Shown here: in pieces, positions 1 through 8,676 of the stretch
How the letters are laid out: each line of letters starts with the position of its first letter
Numbering within the stretch: position 1 is the stretch's first letter
Origin: Bacillota bacterium
GTDB taxonomy: Bacteria; Bacillota; Limnochordia; Darwinibacteriales; Darwinibacteriaceae
DNA: 57,602 nt
Direction: 5' to 3'
NCBI GenBank assembly: GCA_012838305.1
Contig: DUPN01000118.1
Coordinates: 1-57,602 of the forward strand
The notes under the pieces: generated by a model
The model's input: the letters and a program-made list of their open reading frames with translations, nothing else
What the model was told of the DNA's origin: nothing
The model's database searches: none
Made by a program: the position numbers and the translations under genes

Positions 1-88
1 CCTGTTCCCATCCCGAACACAGCAGTTAAGCCCTTCAGCGGTGATGGTACTGCCACATCTCGTGGTGGGAGAGTAACTCGTTGCCAAG
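1..88 (+). rRNA. rrf: 5S ribosomal RNA, 3' part
   Basis: The window opens inside a 5S rRNA. The segment carries the conserved loop CCCGAACACAGCAGTTAAGC and the 3' arm GGTGGGAGAGTAACTCGTTGCC. The 5' end lies outside the window, so this is the tail of an rRNA operon. A hairpin terminator follows directly. Confidence 0.95.
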
Positions 89-102
89 AATCTTTTTAAA
101 GA

Positions 103-127
103 CCTCGTACATTGTGCGGGGTTTTTT
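103..127 (+). terminator. Rho-independent terminator of the rRNA operon
   Basis: CCTCGTAC pairs with GTGCGGGG (two G-U pairs) around an ATT loop and is followed by six T. It lies about 15 bases after the 5S rRNA. Confidence 0.85.
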
Positions 128-241
128 GCCGTGGTTGTGGCGCTCTTTCACGTCATGGGAAAGGAAATATCGTGCGGTTGGTATAAGTGCTATAGTCTGG
201 AGCGAACTTTCCGGGACTAAAGTTTTTGAGGAGTGAATGTG

Positions 242-562
242 ATGAACTGTGCTTTCTGCAAGCTAGAGGTGTATCTGCCCACAGAGTATGCTGGCCAATT
301 GATGAAAGCTCTAGCTGAAATTGGTGTGGGGCGTGTGGGGGACTATGATCACTGCTTTTCGACGACTGAAGTGAAGGGGTTCTGGCGGCCTTTGGACGGA
401 GCCGATCCTTTCCGGGGAGAGCTGGGAAAGCTGGGTTCAGCCCCTGAGTTGAAACTGGAAACACGCCTTGAGGCAAAACTGCTGGAAGCTGCACTGGAGA
501 CGATCAGAAAAGTGCATCCCTATGAAGAACCCGTGATCAATATCTTGCCCTTACTAAGCTAG
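242..562 (+). CDS. stand-alone NIF3/YqfO insert-domain protein
   Basis: A protein of 106 residues that matches the PII/CutA-like insert domain of NIF3/YqfO proteins, without the surrounding dinuclear-metal NIF3 domains. Visible family marks are a GFWRP motif, a short charged middle section and a C-terminal HPYEEPVINILPL segment; the HPYEEP motif is typical. GTG codons lie in frame at 233 and 239, but the ribosome site GAGGAG at 228-233 is correctly spaced (8 bases) only for the ATG at 242. Stand-alone copies are common and their role is not established; trimeric ligand or metal sensing is only an analogy with CutA/PII folds. It is monocistronic, between the 5S terminator and a terminator shared with the convergent gene. 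Confidence 0.8.
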   Translation: MNCAFCKLEVYLPTEYAGQLMKALAEIGVGRVGDYDHCFSTTEVKGFWRPLDGADPFRGELGKLGSAPELKLETRLEAKLLEAALETIRKVHPYEEPVINILPLLS

Positions 563-575
563 CGAGGGGATCAGA

Positions 576-601
576 AAAAAGCGCAAAGAATTGCGCTTTT
601 T
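576..601. terminator. bidirectional terminator between convergent genes
   Basis: AAAAAGCGCAA and TTGCGCTTTTT form a perfect 11-bp stem around a four-base loop, giving T runs on both strands. It lies between the converging NIF3-domain and acetyltransferase genes. Confidence 0.9.
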
Positions 602-603
602 GC

Positions 604-1134
604 CTAGATGGTCAAACCATAGACCTGTCGAAAGATCTGTGTTTTCACTTGAGCATACTCCTTGCGGGGAATAGGCTCGGGGTAGCTCAGAACCGTCAGA
701 GGAATTGGTGAACTCCCCTTCTGCGTAGGTGGCTCAATGTAGTTAATGTCGTTTTGGACAAACCCTAACCGCTCATAGAAACGAATTCTGCGCCTAGCCT
801 TGGTGGTGTCCAGAGCTTCAACCTCAAGTACCAGCGGTTTTTTCGTTCGCTTTAGGAACCCTCGCAGTGCAGCGGATCCTAAACCCTTGCCGCGCATACT
901 CCTTCGTATCGCGAAGTACTCCGCAAAATTAAACTTTGGAAAGTTCCATACTGCCAGAAATCCCCCTAGATTCTCCTTGCGGTCTTTGACCACAAGGATT
1001 TTGTAGCTTGGGTCATCCATTAGTTCTTTAACCTCGTCATAGGGCCTAACCTCGTCTGCAGGAAAAGCCTCTTCCATAATATCATACACTTCTGGAAAAT
1101 CCCTAGGATCCAAAAGTCCTAGATCCAAATCCAT
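604..1134 (-). CDS. GNAT family N-acetyltransferase
   Basis: About 176 residues from the ATG at 1134. The GNAT core is visible: an N-terminal helix with EEAFP, a central strand FLAVWNFPKFNFAEYFAI, the acetyl-CoA loop RSMRGKGLGSAAL (an R/Q-x-x-G-x-G/A type pyrophosphate loop), and the C-terminal RIRFYERLGF motif that closes the fold. The open frame extends to 1233, but that N-terminal extension is unlike the family, and a GAAGGGAG ribosome site lies just upstream of 1134. The acceptor substrate cannot be read from the sequence. It is transcribed alone on the minus strand. Confidence 0.8.
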   Translation of the reverse strand: MDLDLGLLDPRDFPEVYDIMEEAFPADEVRPYDEVKELMDDPSYKILVVKDRKENLGGFLAVWNFPKFNFAEYFAIRRSMRGKGLGSAALRGFLKRTKKPLVLEVEALDTTKARRRIRFYERLGFVQNDINYIEPPTQKGSSPIPLTVLSYPEPIPRKEYAQVKTQIFRQVYGLTI

Positions 1135-1564
1135 GAAAAAATGCGCTCCCTTCTTTACTCCACTACCTATTATACCGTAGATCCAAGGTGAAGTCGAATA
1201 CCTGAATATGCCTGCCGTGGGCATTTGTAGCATCTAAAGAGGCAGTTGTGCAGGGACGCAAGGCTGTGGTTAGGCAAGAAAACCGCATCAAGTCAGCTTT
1301 TGACTCGGTCGATCGAGGTGCTTGCAGCCGAAAAAATGATCTAGCTATTTGCTTCCTGTAGGTAGCGGGTGGTTTTTTCTAGGAAACCCTCCATGTCGCC
1401 TAACTTGAAAGAGAGAATACACCCGCTGCTGATTTAGCTTCCAATCGACATGTACAAGCTTACAGTATACTGCGAAGACCATATTGTGTCAGCGCATCCG
1501 GCGCCCGAGCAACACTCCCTGTTTTGCCGTGCGCTCTCAGGACTCAATGAATTTCGCTCGCATC

Positions 1565-1578
1565 TTGTAACGTTTCAA
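1565..1578. promoter_or_regulatory. upstream LacI-type operator
   Basis: TTGTAACGTTTCAA is a CG-centred palindrome with one mismatch between its arms, the classic form of a LacI/GalR-family operator. It lies about 140 bp upstream of a second similar site, a spacing that would allow DNA looping. Confidence 0.55.
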
Positions 1579-1661
1579 TAGATTGCTATAGCTTGACACC
1601 CTGGAAAATGGAATTATTGGGCCTAAAGTGCCAAATATGATAATAAAATGCTAGGCAAGTA

Positions 1662-1690
1662 TTGACAATGTGTTTTTGGGCTGATAGAAT
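1662..1690 (+). promoter_or_regulatory. sigma-A promoter of locus A
   Basis: TTGACA at 1662-1667, a 17-base spacer and TAGAAT at 1685-1690. It precedes the LacI gene and probably drives the downstream glycan operon, because no other strong promoter or terminator is visible before the solute-binding protein gene. Confidence 0.8.
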
Positions 1691-1704
1691 TGAGAAAAAC
1701 GTGG

Positions 1705-1716
1705 TGAAACGATTCA
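1705..1716. promoter_or_regulatory. LacI-type operator just downstream of the promoter
   Basis: TGAAACGATTCA is a CG-centred palindrome with one mismatch, placed 14 bases after the -10 box. This position would block transcription, so autoregulation by the following LacI-family protein is the simplest reading. Confidence 0.65.
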
Positions 1717-1732
1717 ACATGGAGGGGATCTG

Positions 1733-2767
1733 TTGCGTAAGCGTGCAAGTATCAAGGATGTTGCGCGAGAAGCCGGCGTTTCGGTAACGACGACTTCCTA
1801 CGTTCTAAACCGCAAATCGAATGTTCGCATCAGTGATGAGACTGCGCGAAAGGTGAGGGAGGCGGCCAACAAGCTGAATTACGTGCCCAGAATGTCCGCC
1901 CGCACCATGATTAACCAAAAGTCGCAGTTGATTGGCGCCATCATTCCCCAGACCGGGTCCAGCCATAGGCTTATGTTTGATAATCCTTTCTATGGAGAGT
2001 TCTTGAGCGCAGTAGAGTGCGAGGTGAGAGAAAGGGGCTACCATTTGCTGGTTTCGGGCACTGGGCCGAACCAGGACTACTCCAGCATAGCTCAAATGCG
2101 AGACTTAGACGGGATCATCATTTTAGGAACGTATCCATGCGAATATCTAGATGAACTTAAGCGAACCGGAATACCCGTGGTCTTGGTCGATGCCTACATC
2201 CGAGATCATTATTTCCATACAGTGAGTATTGATGATCGCCATGGCGGTTACCTGGCCACCAACTATCTCATCGAAAAGGGGCACAGAAAGATTGCGTTTA
2301 TTGCCGAGAAACTGAGAGGTTACGGCATTCACGAACAGAGGTTTTTGGGCTATCGTGATGCACTTGCCGAAGCAGGTATCGACTTTGATGAGCGCTCCGT
2401 ATATGCGGCGGATGTATCGTATTACAGCAGTTTTCAATTGGCCCAAGTGTTCAAAGAAAAGAGTCAGGGCGAAACCGGTGTCTTTGTGGCAGCCGATATC
2501 ATGGCTTTGGGCTTCATCAACGGACTGAGAGCACAAGGTTGGTCCATACCTGAGGACCTATCGGTGGTTGGCTTTGACGATGTTTTTTTGGCGAGCATGT
2601 GTCTGCCTGAGATCACCACTGTGCACCAAGATATCGCAGAAAAGGGCCGCCAAGCGGCGGATATTGTGATCTCTGCTGTAGAAAATGGCGCTAAGCGAGA
2701 TATCATTCTCCCCCTGTACATTGTGGAAAGAGATAGCGTAAGGGATATTACCGTCCGCGAGGAGTGA
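1733..2767 (+). CDS. LacI-family transcriptional regulator (locus A)
   Basis: 344 residues. The N-terminal helix-turn-helix (residues 4-24, IKDVAREAGVSVTTTSYVLN) and hinge helix (around 45-60) are followed by a periplasmic-binding-protein-like effector domain with the usual VDGIIILG-, PVVLVD-, IAFI- and SVVGFDD-type segments. The start is a TTG placed 5 bases after GGAGGGG. The promoter and two CG-centred operators lie directly upstream. The GH31 ribosome site overlaps the end of this gene, so the two are co-transcribed. The inducer is probably a sugar released from the locus A substrate. Operator recognition is inferred from position only. Confidence 0.92.
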   Translation: MRKRASIKDVAREAGVSVTTTSYVLNRKSNVRISDETARKVREAANKLNYVPRMSARTMINQKSQLIGAIIPQTGSSHRLMFDNPFYGEFLSAVECEVRERGYHLLVSGTGPNQDYSSIAQMRDLDGIIILGTYPCEYLDELKRTGIPVVLVDAYIRDHYFHTVSIDDRHGGYLATNYLIEKGHRKIAFIAEKLRGYGIHEQRFLGYRDALAEAGIDFDERSVYAADVSYYSSFQLAQVFKEKSQGETGVFVAADIMALGFINGLRAQGWSIPEDLSVVGFDDVFLASMCLPEITTVHQDIAEKGRQAADIVISAVENGAKRDIILPLYIVERDSVRDITVREE

Positions 2768-2771
2768 GAAT

Positions 2772-5390
2772 ATGCAGGTTAAACACATGCCCTGCGGTGT
2801 CCATCATTTTGCTGACTACGGCTACCAAAGGTATCCTTATCAGCCCATCTGTGGAGATCACGTAACAGTACAGATCCTAGTTGAAGAGACAGCGGGTCCA
2901 GTATATGCCGTACTTCACTGGGTGAAGGATGGTGTTAACATGCCGAGTATCGCGGGTGAGAGGTTTGAGCGTTCCAATGATGATCGCTTGTTCTTTGCTT
3001 TTGAGTTGGGAGCCATGGACGATGTAGCGGCCATCTCCTACCACGTCCAGGTAAAGGCCGATGGCGAAGAGCTGCGCACCAAAGATTACTCCTTTGACGT
3101 CTTAGGTCAAGAAGAGCTCGGAGAGCTGCAGGAGTTACGTCAAGGAGATCAGTGTGCATACGCAGTCTTCGAGCGATTGACACTTCATTTTGACTGGTCG
3201 GGGCAACTTCGCATGAGGGCATTACGTCCTGGTTCAGATCTTAAGGGAGAGCCAATCGATGCCCTTTCCAGTGAAGTCACGGAGGAGTGCAGTCTAGAGA
3301 TTACCGCGTCTCCGTTTTTTTGGCAGCTGAAACGTTCCACCAAGGTCCTAGTAGCCGTTAGGGGCGAATTGATTCGGCTCTTTGTTGATCGTCAGGGGAA
3401 GGTTCGCCGCTTATCCTATGCGCCCTCGATAGAGTGTACCCAGATCGTTGGTCTCGGAGAGAGGTTTGACCATGTTGACCAGCAGGGAAGGAAACTTCTT
3501 TGCCGAGTGGTGGAGAAGTACACGCAGCAAGGCGCGCACAGCTACCTCCCCATCCCCTTCTTCATGACCGATAGTGGTGTTGGATGGTTTGGCAACATCC
3601 ACAAAAGGCTGTGGTTTGATGCCCGGGAAGGACTACTGCTTACGGCGGATACAAACACAGATGGCCCTCTGTTCGAAGAGTGGTGGTTGGTGGGAGAGCC
3701 CCAGGACTTGCTCTTACAGCTGCACACTTTATCCGGCCCAGCCTATCTGCCCCCGAAGTGGGCTTTTGGCATCTGGATTTCTGCGAACGGGTGGAATACG
3801 CAAGAAGAGACCCTGCATCAACTGGATGCATTAAAAGAGCACAGGCTATCAGCCACCGCCATAGTTCTTGAAGCCTGGAGTGATGAAGAAACGTTCTGTA
3901 TCTTTAATGACGCCCAATATGAGCCCTTGGATCAAGAAAAACCGTATTCCCTTAGCGATTTCTCCTTTCCCGCAGACGGTAAATGGCCGGACCCCAAGGC
4001 CTTGGTGAAGTCGCTGGAGGAGGCGGGCCTGGCTCTGCTATTATGGCAAATTCCCGTGATTAAGTACACCCCAGACTCAGGCCGCCAATTGCTCGCTGAT
4101 CAGGCCTATGCTCTCGAAAAAGGATATTGCATCATGAATGATGATGGAACACCCTATCGCATTACTGACAACTGGTTTGGGAACAGTCTGTTATTGGATT
4201 TCACCAATCCTGAGGCGGTGAATTGGTGGTTCAGCAAACGAGTCTACCTGATGAAAGAACTGAATGTAAGGGGTTTCAAAACCGACGGCGGAGAGTTTTT
4301 GTTCGATGACTCCACTCGCCTGCATAACGGGCAAACGGGAGAAACGGCACATAATACCTATCCAGGGCAGTACATTCAGGCTTACCACGAATTCATGCGC
4401 CGACAGGGTATCCCGCCAGTTACATTCTCCAGGGCCGGTTACATAGGTGCACAGACCCAACCGATTCATTGGGCCGGCGACCAGCTTAGCGAGTGGAGTG
4501 AACTGCGAGCCCAGCTCAGGGCGGGTCTCTCCGCTGGATTGTCAGGCATACCTTTTTGGAGCTTTGATATTGGCGGTTTTGCAGGGGATTTCCCCAGTCC
4601 CGAGTTGTACTTGCGTTCCACGGCCATGGCAGCTTTTTGTCCCGTGATGCAGTGGCACGCTGAACCTCGCAACGGGCAATTCTTTTACACCGAACGGGCA
4701 CGTTGGAACAATGATCGCAGCCCCTGGAACTTGGCCGCCGTTCACCAAGACCCCAAGATCATTGATGTGTACAGGAAATTCACCAATTTGCGCATGAACT
4801 TCCTTCCATATATCTACTCCGAAGCGATCTGTTCTGCCCATACTGCGCGCCCTCTCATGGCCCATCTGCTGATTGATTGGCCTAGGGACCCTTTCGCGTG
4901 GAAAGTGCATGACCAGTACATGTTTGGTCGGGACCTACTGGTGGCACCCTTGACCCATGAAGGCGCCAAAGAGCGGACCGTCTACCTGCCTTGCGGAACA
5001 TGGCATGATCTCTTCCGCGGGGGGATCCTGAGCGGAGGATCGTCTTTTCAGTATGCATGCGAAATTCATGAGTTACCTGTATTTGTACGTGATGGGAGTG
5101 CCATCCCCATCAACCTCGATCAGGACGGAATTATCGGATCCGATGTCTTCGGAGGGGTAGGCAATGACACCACAAGTTACACACAATTGGCGTTTCTGTG
5201 TTTTGGTGACGCCAGGTGTGAGTTTAGGGATGATGTAGGCAATCGCCTAACGGTAAAGGATGGGCGCGTCTTTGGATTGGGGGATGTAAATGAGGTTTTG
5301 CTCATTGACGCCTGTCAGCCAGGACGTGATGTGAGTCTATTTAATAGGGGCTGCGCAGCCCGGGCAGTGAGGGTGGAACCATATGAATAA
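2772..5390 (+). CDS. glycoside hydrolase family 31 (alpha-glucosidase/alpha-xylosidase type)
   Basis: 872 residues, no signal peptide, hence cytoplasmic. The N-terminal beta-sandwich is followed by a TIM barrel from about residue 330 (YLPPKWAFGIWIS). The nucleophile lies in FKTDGGEF (Asp505) and the acid/base in HWAGDQLSEW (Asp570), as in GH31. The KTD-G-E form resembles alpha-xylosidases more than the WxDMNE alpha-glucosidases. It acts by retaining cleavage of alpha-linked residues from the non-reducing end. The start ATG follows GAGGAG by 8 bases inside the end of the LacI gene, and the last 8 bases overlap the next gene, showing tight coupling. Exact linkage and substrate are uncertain. 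Confidence 0.9.
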   Translation: MQVKHMPCGVHHFADYGYQRYPYQPICGDHVTVQILVEETAGPVYAVLHWVKDGVNMPSIAGERFERSNDDRLFFAFELGAMDDVAAISYHVQVKADGEELRTKDYSFDVLGQEELGELQELRQGDQCAYAVFERLTLHFDWSGQLRMRALRPGSDLKGEPIDALSSEVTEECSLEITASPFFWQLKRSTKVLVAVRGELIRLFVDRQGKVRRLSYAPSIECTQIVGLGERFDHVDQQGRKLLCRVVEKYTQQGAHSYLPIPFFMTDSGVGWFGNIHKRLWFDAREGLLLTADTNTDGPLFEEWWLVGEPQDLLLQLHTLSGPAYLPPKWAFGIWISANGWNTQEETLHQLDALKEHRLSATAIVLEAWSDEETFCIFNDAQYEPLDQEKPYSLSDFSFPADGKWPDPKALVKSLEEAGLALLLWQIPVIKYTPDSGRQLLADQAYALEKGYCIMNDDGTPYRITDNWFGNSLLLDFTNPEAVNWWFSKRVYLMKELNVRGFKTDGGEFLFDDSTRLHNGQTGETAHNTYPGQYIQAYHEFMRRQGIPPVTFSRAGYIGAQTQPIHWAGDQLSEWSELRAQLRAGLSAGLSGIPFWSFDIGGFAGDFPSPELYLRSTAMAAFCPVMQWHAEPRNGQFFYTERARWNNDRSPWNLAAVHQDPKIIDVYRKFTNLRMNFLPYIYSEAICSAHTARPLMAHLLIDWPRDPFAWKVHDQYMFGRDLLVAPLTHEGAKERTVYLPCGTWHDLFRGGILSGGSSFQYACEIHELPVFVRDGSAIPINLDQDGIIGSDVFGGVGNDTTSYTQLAFLCFGDARCEFRDDVGNRLTVKDGRVFGLGDVNEVLLIDACQPGRDVSLFNRGCAARAVRVEPYE

Positions 5391-7155
5391 GTACGTAGCG
5401 ACAGGGAACGAGTACATTTCTTTGCCGACGATCAACGAGGCTGATGGGAGTATTGGAGGAGTAACCTTTCTCCACATGGCATCGAAAGGCATGATTCACT
5501 TAACCGGAACGTCCAGCATCCCTTTACTCTTCCCGGTTGTGATTGTGGATGGGCAGGAGATGACATTGACAGGCTTGGAGTGGAAAAGGGACCACTATTG
5601 GATTCCCCAGTTCTCGGCTCAAGCCGGTGATGTAGAAGTGTGTGGCGTCTTACTAGCGCCCATTGGAGGACGGGGGTTTGTGTATCGACTCGAAGTGAGT
5701 GCACCCAGAGAAATCACTGTGACTTACGGTTTAAAAGGGTGCTTTGGTCAGACGCGGTTGGAGATCAACGAGTCTAAGTCTATCAGGGGTGAGAAGTGGG
5801 TCTATCCGAGTAATTGGAATCACTCCTTTGTCATGGATTTCCGAGTTGGGCTTCCTTTGTTTGCCTTTGCGCCGATCTTCGAGGGAGACATGGACTGGGA
5901 TTACTCTGTGGACGAAGAACAAAATATTAGTTTCAGCATCATGAAGACGATCCAATTAACCCTGGGTGAGCAGGGAAGCGCCGAGATTATCTGGGGTTTC
6001 GGCTACGAAGAGGTGGCGGCAGCTGCCAGTGCCAAGGAGATACTGCGACAGGGCTATCGTCATGAGTATGAGAGGACTGCATCTTGGTTAGCAGCGCGCA
6101 CTTTTGTTGTTTCCGATGCGCGCTTCTCAGAGCTTCTCAATCTGAATCTGTTTTTTAACTTCTTTTATGCTGCGGGTATCACTTTGGATACAGAGGAGCT
6201 CTGTTTGGTTACCTCCCGCAGTCCACGCTATTATGTCTCCGCAGCTTACTGGGACAGGGACAGTCTCCTCTGGAGCTTTCCGGCCATTACCATGGTGGAC
6301 ACGGCCTTTGCCCGTGACGCTTTAATCTACGTGTTTACGCGTCAAATACGAAATGTGGGCATTCACAGTCGTTTCATTGATGGCACTCTGCTAGAACCAG
6401 GATTCGAACTGGACGAATTATGTGCTCCCATCGTGGCCTTACGAAGGTATGTGGACATTTCCGGGGACGGCACTATTCTGGAGGAAAAATGCGTCCTAGA
6501 CGGTATTCAGCACATCCTGCGCATCCTGGAGTCGAAGAAGCACCCCGAGATTGATCTCTATGAGACGTTCCTCCAGCCGACGGATGATCCTCATCTCTAT
6601 AAATATCTGACGTACAACAATATGCTGGTCTGGCGCATGCTGACGGACCTGAATATTCTCTGCGACCTTCCCCTCTTAGAGCAGGCGGAAAGAGTGAGGC
6701 GGGCAATCTATACCCACTGCGTTCAGGAGCAGGGCGGCAAAAGGATCTTCGCCTGGGCCGTTGATCTGCAGGGAAACTGGTACACCTATGATGAGCCTCC
6801 TGGCAGCCTGATGCTGATGGCATGGTATGGATTTTGCGCTGCCGACAACGAGACGTACTGCAATACGGTGGATACGATTCGGGATCCCGGCTATAGATAC
6901 TCCTTTAGCGGCATGCCCATCGCCGAGTTAGGTTGCGAACACGCTCCCCATCCATGGGTGCTCTCTATATGTAACAGTTTGCTCAGCGGACATCGCGAAT
7001 CTGCCTTGACCCATTTGTCCAGAACACAGTTGGATAATGGTGTTGCCTGCGAAAGTGTTCATGAAGTAACGGGTGAATGCACAACAGGGAAAGCATTTGC
7101 CACCTGCGCAGGCTTCCTCGCCTTTGCCCTTGGTGAAGCACTAAGGGGCGAGTGA
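5383..7155 (+). CDS. (alpha/alpha)6-barrel glycoside hydrolase, possibly GH125-like
   Basis: 590 residues, no signal peptide. The N-terminal third looks like a beta-sandwich. From about residue 240 an (alpha/alpha)6 barrel is suggested by SAAYWDRDSLLWSFP, EPGFELDELCAPI, DEPPGSLMLM and a C-terminal HAPHPWVL...ESVHEVTGE section. This order (WDRDS, DEPPGS, HxxxPWVL, ESxHE) recalls GH125 exo-alpha-mannosidases and related GH63/GH15-like enzymes, but the similarity is distant. It overlaps the GH31 gene by 8 bases, so the two enzymes probably act in sequence in the cytoplasm on an imported oligosaccharide. The substrate is inferred only. Confidence 0.6.
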   Translation: MNKYVATGNEYISLPTINEADGSIGGVTFLHMASKGMIHLTGTSSIPLLFPVVIVDGQEMTLTGLEWKRDHYWIPQFSAQAGDVEVCGVLLAPIGGRGFVYRLEVSAPREITVTYGLKGCFGQTRLEINESKSIRGEKWVYPSNWNHSFVMDFRVGLPLFAFAPIFEGDMDWDYSVDEEQNISFSIMKTIQLTLGEQGSAEIIWGFGYEEVAAAASAKEILRQGYRHEYERTASWLAARTFVVSDARFSELLNLNLFFNFFYAAGITLDTEELCLVTSRSPRYYVSAAYWDRDSLLWSFPAITMVDTAFARDALIYVFTRQIRNVGIHSRFIDGTLLEPGFELDELCAPIVALRRYVDISGDGTILEEKCVLDGIQHILRILESKKHPEIDLYETFLQPTDDPHLYKYLTYNNMLVWRMLTDLNILCDLPLLEQAERVRRAIYTHCVQEQGGKRIFAWAVDLQGNWYTYDEPPGSLMLMAWYGFCAADNETYCNTVDTIRDPGYRYSFSGMPIAELGCEHAPHPWVLSICNSLLSGHRESALTHLSRTQLDNGVACESVHEVTGECTTGKAFATCAGFLAFALGEALRGE

Positions 7156-7164
7156 ATATGGGCC

Positions 7165-7182
7165 TTACGGCCAATGCCGTAA
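7165..7182 (+). repeat. intercistronic hairpin before the solute-binding protein gene
   Basis: TTACGGC and GCCGTAA form a perfect 7-bp stem around CAAT. No T run follows, so it is more likely an mRNA processing or stabilising hairpin, or a protein-binding palindrome, than a full terminator. Confidence 0.55.
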
Positions 7183-7210
7183 AATATAGAAGGCTAAGGA
7201 GGAAGAGAGG

Positions 7211-8617
7211 ATGAAAAGGAAGTTTCTATCGCTTTTGATGGTTGCTGTACTGGTATTGTCTATGCAAGCTTTCGCAGCGGCGAATGAGGTAACCGGCCGC
7301 GTCACTTTAGCGGTTCCTTCAGGTGAACTAGCTGAGATTCGTCCAGTTCTCGACGTGTTTGAACAAAGGTATCCTAATGTGGAACTCCAAGTTGAGCCCT
7401 TTGACGGCGAATCAGGTCCCTATCTAACGGCCATGGCTACTGCAGGCACTCTGCCTGACGTACTGTGGGGAGACTGGACGGATTTTACCTATGCCGTTTC
7501 CAATGGTTATGTACTGCCACTCGATGATCTATTGGCCGGTGATCCCGATTTCCAACACGTGCCCAGTTCCTTAGTTGAGCCTTACACGTACGGCGGGAAG
7601 ATCTATGCGGTGCCGGATCAGATTCACGCCCGCATGATTGCCATGAACACAGACCTAATCGATGAACTCAACCTTGATCCGCCGCGCTATGACTGGACCA
7701 TGGACGAATTTGTCGAAATACTGCAAGCTGCTACCACCGATCGCACGGCAGGGGCCGCTGTCCTGTATGATCTGGATAGTGTGATCTCTGCACAAGATGA
7801 TGATTTCTGGAGTCCGGCCTACAACTTTGTTGAACGCCGATTTTACTTCACAGAGAAATGGCTGGAAGGCATCAACCTCCTCAATGAACTGCGAGCGGTT
7901 CCGGGCCTCGATATCTGGAAGATGCGTGATAATGGCCGATCGATTCAAGAAGGAGAGTCCAACGACTACACGCTGAAGTTTGGTGAGGCGGGAGCGAACG
8001 ACAACCATTACTCCTTTAAAGAAGGATTTGCCCTATTGGCCACCGGTGCATCTTGGGAAGCTAACTGGATGCGGGCCCAAGTCAAACCTAATTGGGAATA
8101 CTGGCCGTATCCCCGCATGACAGAAGAAAGCTCTATCAAGGTACCTGTCCATGTGAACCACACCTATATGATGTCAACCGTAAAAGAAGAAAACGTAGCC
8201 GCTGCCTTCGAAGTTCTGAAGTGGGTGTCCATCAGCAAAGACGGTAACCTAGCCAAAATGGATATTTTTGCAGCACGGCCAGCGGAAGAAACGGCGGAAG
8301 GGAAACTCTATTTTCTGTGGTACTTCCCATCAACACAACACCCCGACGTAGTAGCCAAGTTCGCGGACAATCCCTATGTTACGGAGGGATTGAAGGTGGT
8401 TTACGCCAATATTACCAATAGCTTCCGTGATGATCTGAACAAGATCATTCCAGGATACAATCTTATCTTTGACGACACCGTATGGGAACTTCTCAACGGT
8501 GCACGTGAAGGCACAATGGATGCATCGACAGTAGCAGCCCAGCTCGATGACATTGTTAACAGTCGAGTTGTAGAACAATGGGCAGCTTTTGAAGCTCAGC
8601 TAGAAAAGAACAATTAG
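7211..8617 (+). CDS. ABC sugar transporter solute-binding protein (simple SBP, locus A)
   Basis: 468 residues of the family 1 extracellular solute-binding type. A signal peptide occupies residues 1-24 (charged start, hydrophobic core, cleavage near AFAAA). There is no cysteine lipobox. The body shows the usual binding-protein pattern: LPDVLWGDW, GKIYAVPDQ, and an N-terminal VTLAVPSGELAEI strand. It is preceded by AGGAGG-like sites and followed by a strong hairpin. It presumably captures an oligosaccharide for one of the two permease pairs downstream. The lack of a lipid anchor suggests a periplasm-like space. Confidence 0.9.
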   Translation: MKRKFLSLLMVAVLVLSMQAFAAANEVTGRVTLAVPSGELAEIRPVLDVFEQRYPNVELQVEPFDGESGPYLTAMATAGTLPDVLWGDWTDFTYAVSNGYVLPLDDLLAGDPDFQHVPSSLVEPYTYGGKIYAVPDQIHARMIAMNTDLIDELNLDPPRYDWTMDEFVEILQAATTDRTAGAAVLYDLDSVISAQDDDFWSPAYNFVERRFYFTEKWLEGINLLNELRAVPGLDIWKMRDNGRSIQEGESNDYTLKFGEAGANDNHYSFKEGFALLATGASWEANWMRAQVKPNWEYWPYPRMTEESSIKVPVHVNHTYMMSTVKEENVAAAFEVLKWVSISKDGNLAKMDIFAARPAEETAEGKLYFLWYFPSTQHPDVVAKFADNPYVTEGLKVVYANITNSFRDDLNKIIPGYNLIFDDTVWELLNGAREGTMDASTVAAQLDDIVNSRVVEQWAAFEAQLEKNN

Positions 8618-8625
8618 AACGCTTT

Positions 8626-8649
8626 GGGGCGGACGCTGCTGTTCGCCCC
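8626..8649 (+). repeat. intercistronic hairpin after the SBP gene
   Basis: GGGGCGGAC pairs with GTTCGCCCC (one G-U) around GCTGCT. No T run follows. Such hairpins after binding-protein genes commonly protect the upstream mRNA or partly attenuate transcription, so that the SBP outnumbers the permeases. A matching hairpin lies at the equivalent place in locus B. Confidence 0.65.
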
Positions 8650-8676
8650 TCTGATTAAGACCCTGGAGTGAGAAAG

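Larger units (their letters stand above)
1135..1732. other. long non-coding stretch upstream of locus A
   Basis: About 600 bases with no convincing gene. The left part (1235-1400) contains small hairpins: TGTGGTT/AACCGCA near 1270-1295, AGTC/GACT near 1295-1310, and GCTATTT/AGGTAGC near 1335-1365. The right part holds the promoter and operators of the LacI gene. An unrecognised structured RNA or leader is possible, but no known family fits fully. Confidence 0.4.

Noticed and set aside
1245-1380. Partial likeness to a cyclic-di-GMP (GEMM-I) riboswitch: GGGACGCAAGGC near 1253 and TAGGTAGCGGG near 1358
   Set aside because: The two boxes are about 100 bases apart instead of about 30, and the upstream ACAGGGCAAACC segment is missing. 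A covariance model search would be decisive.
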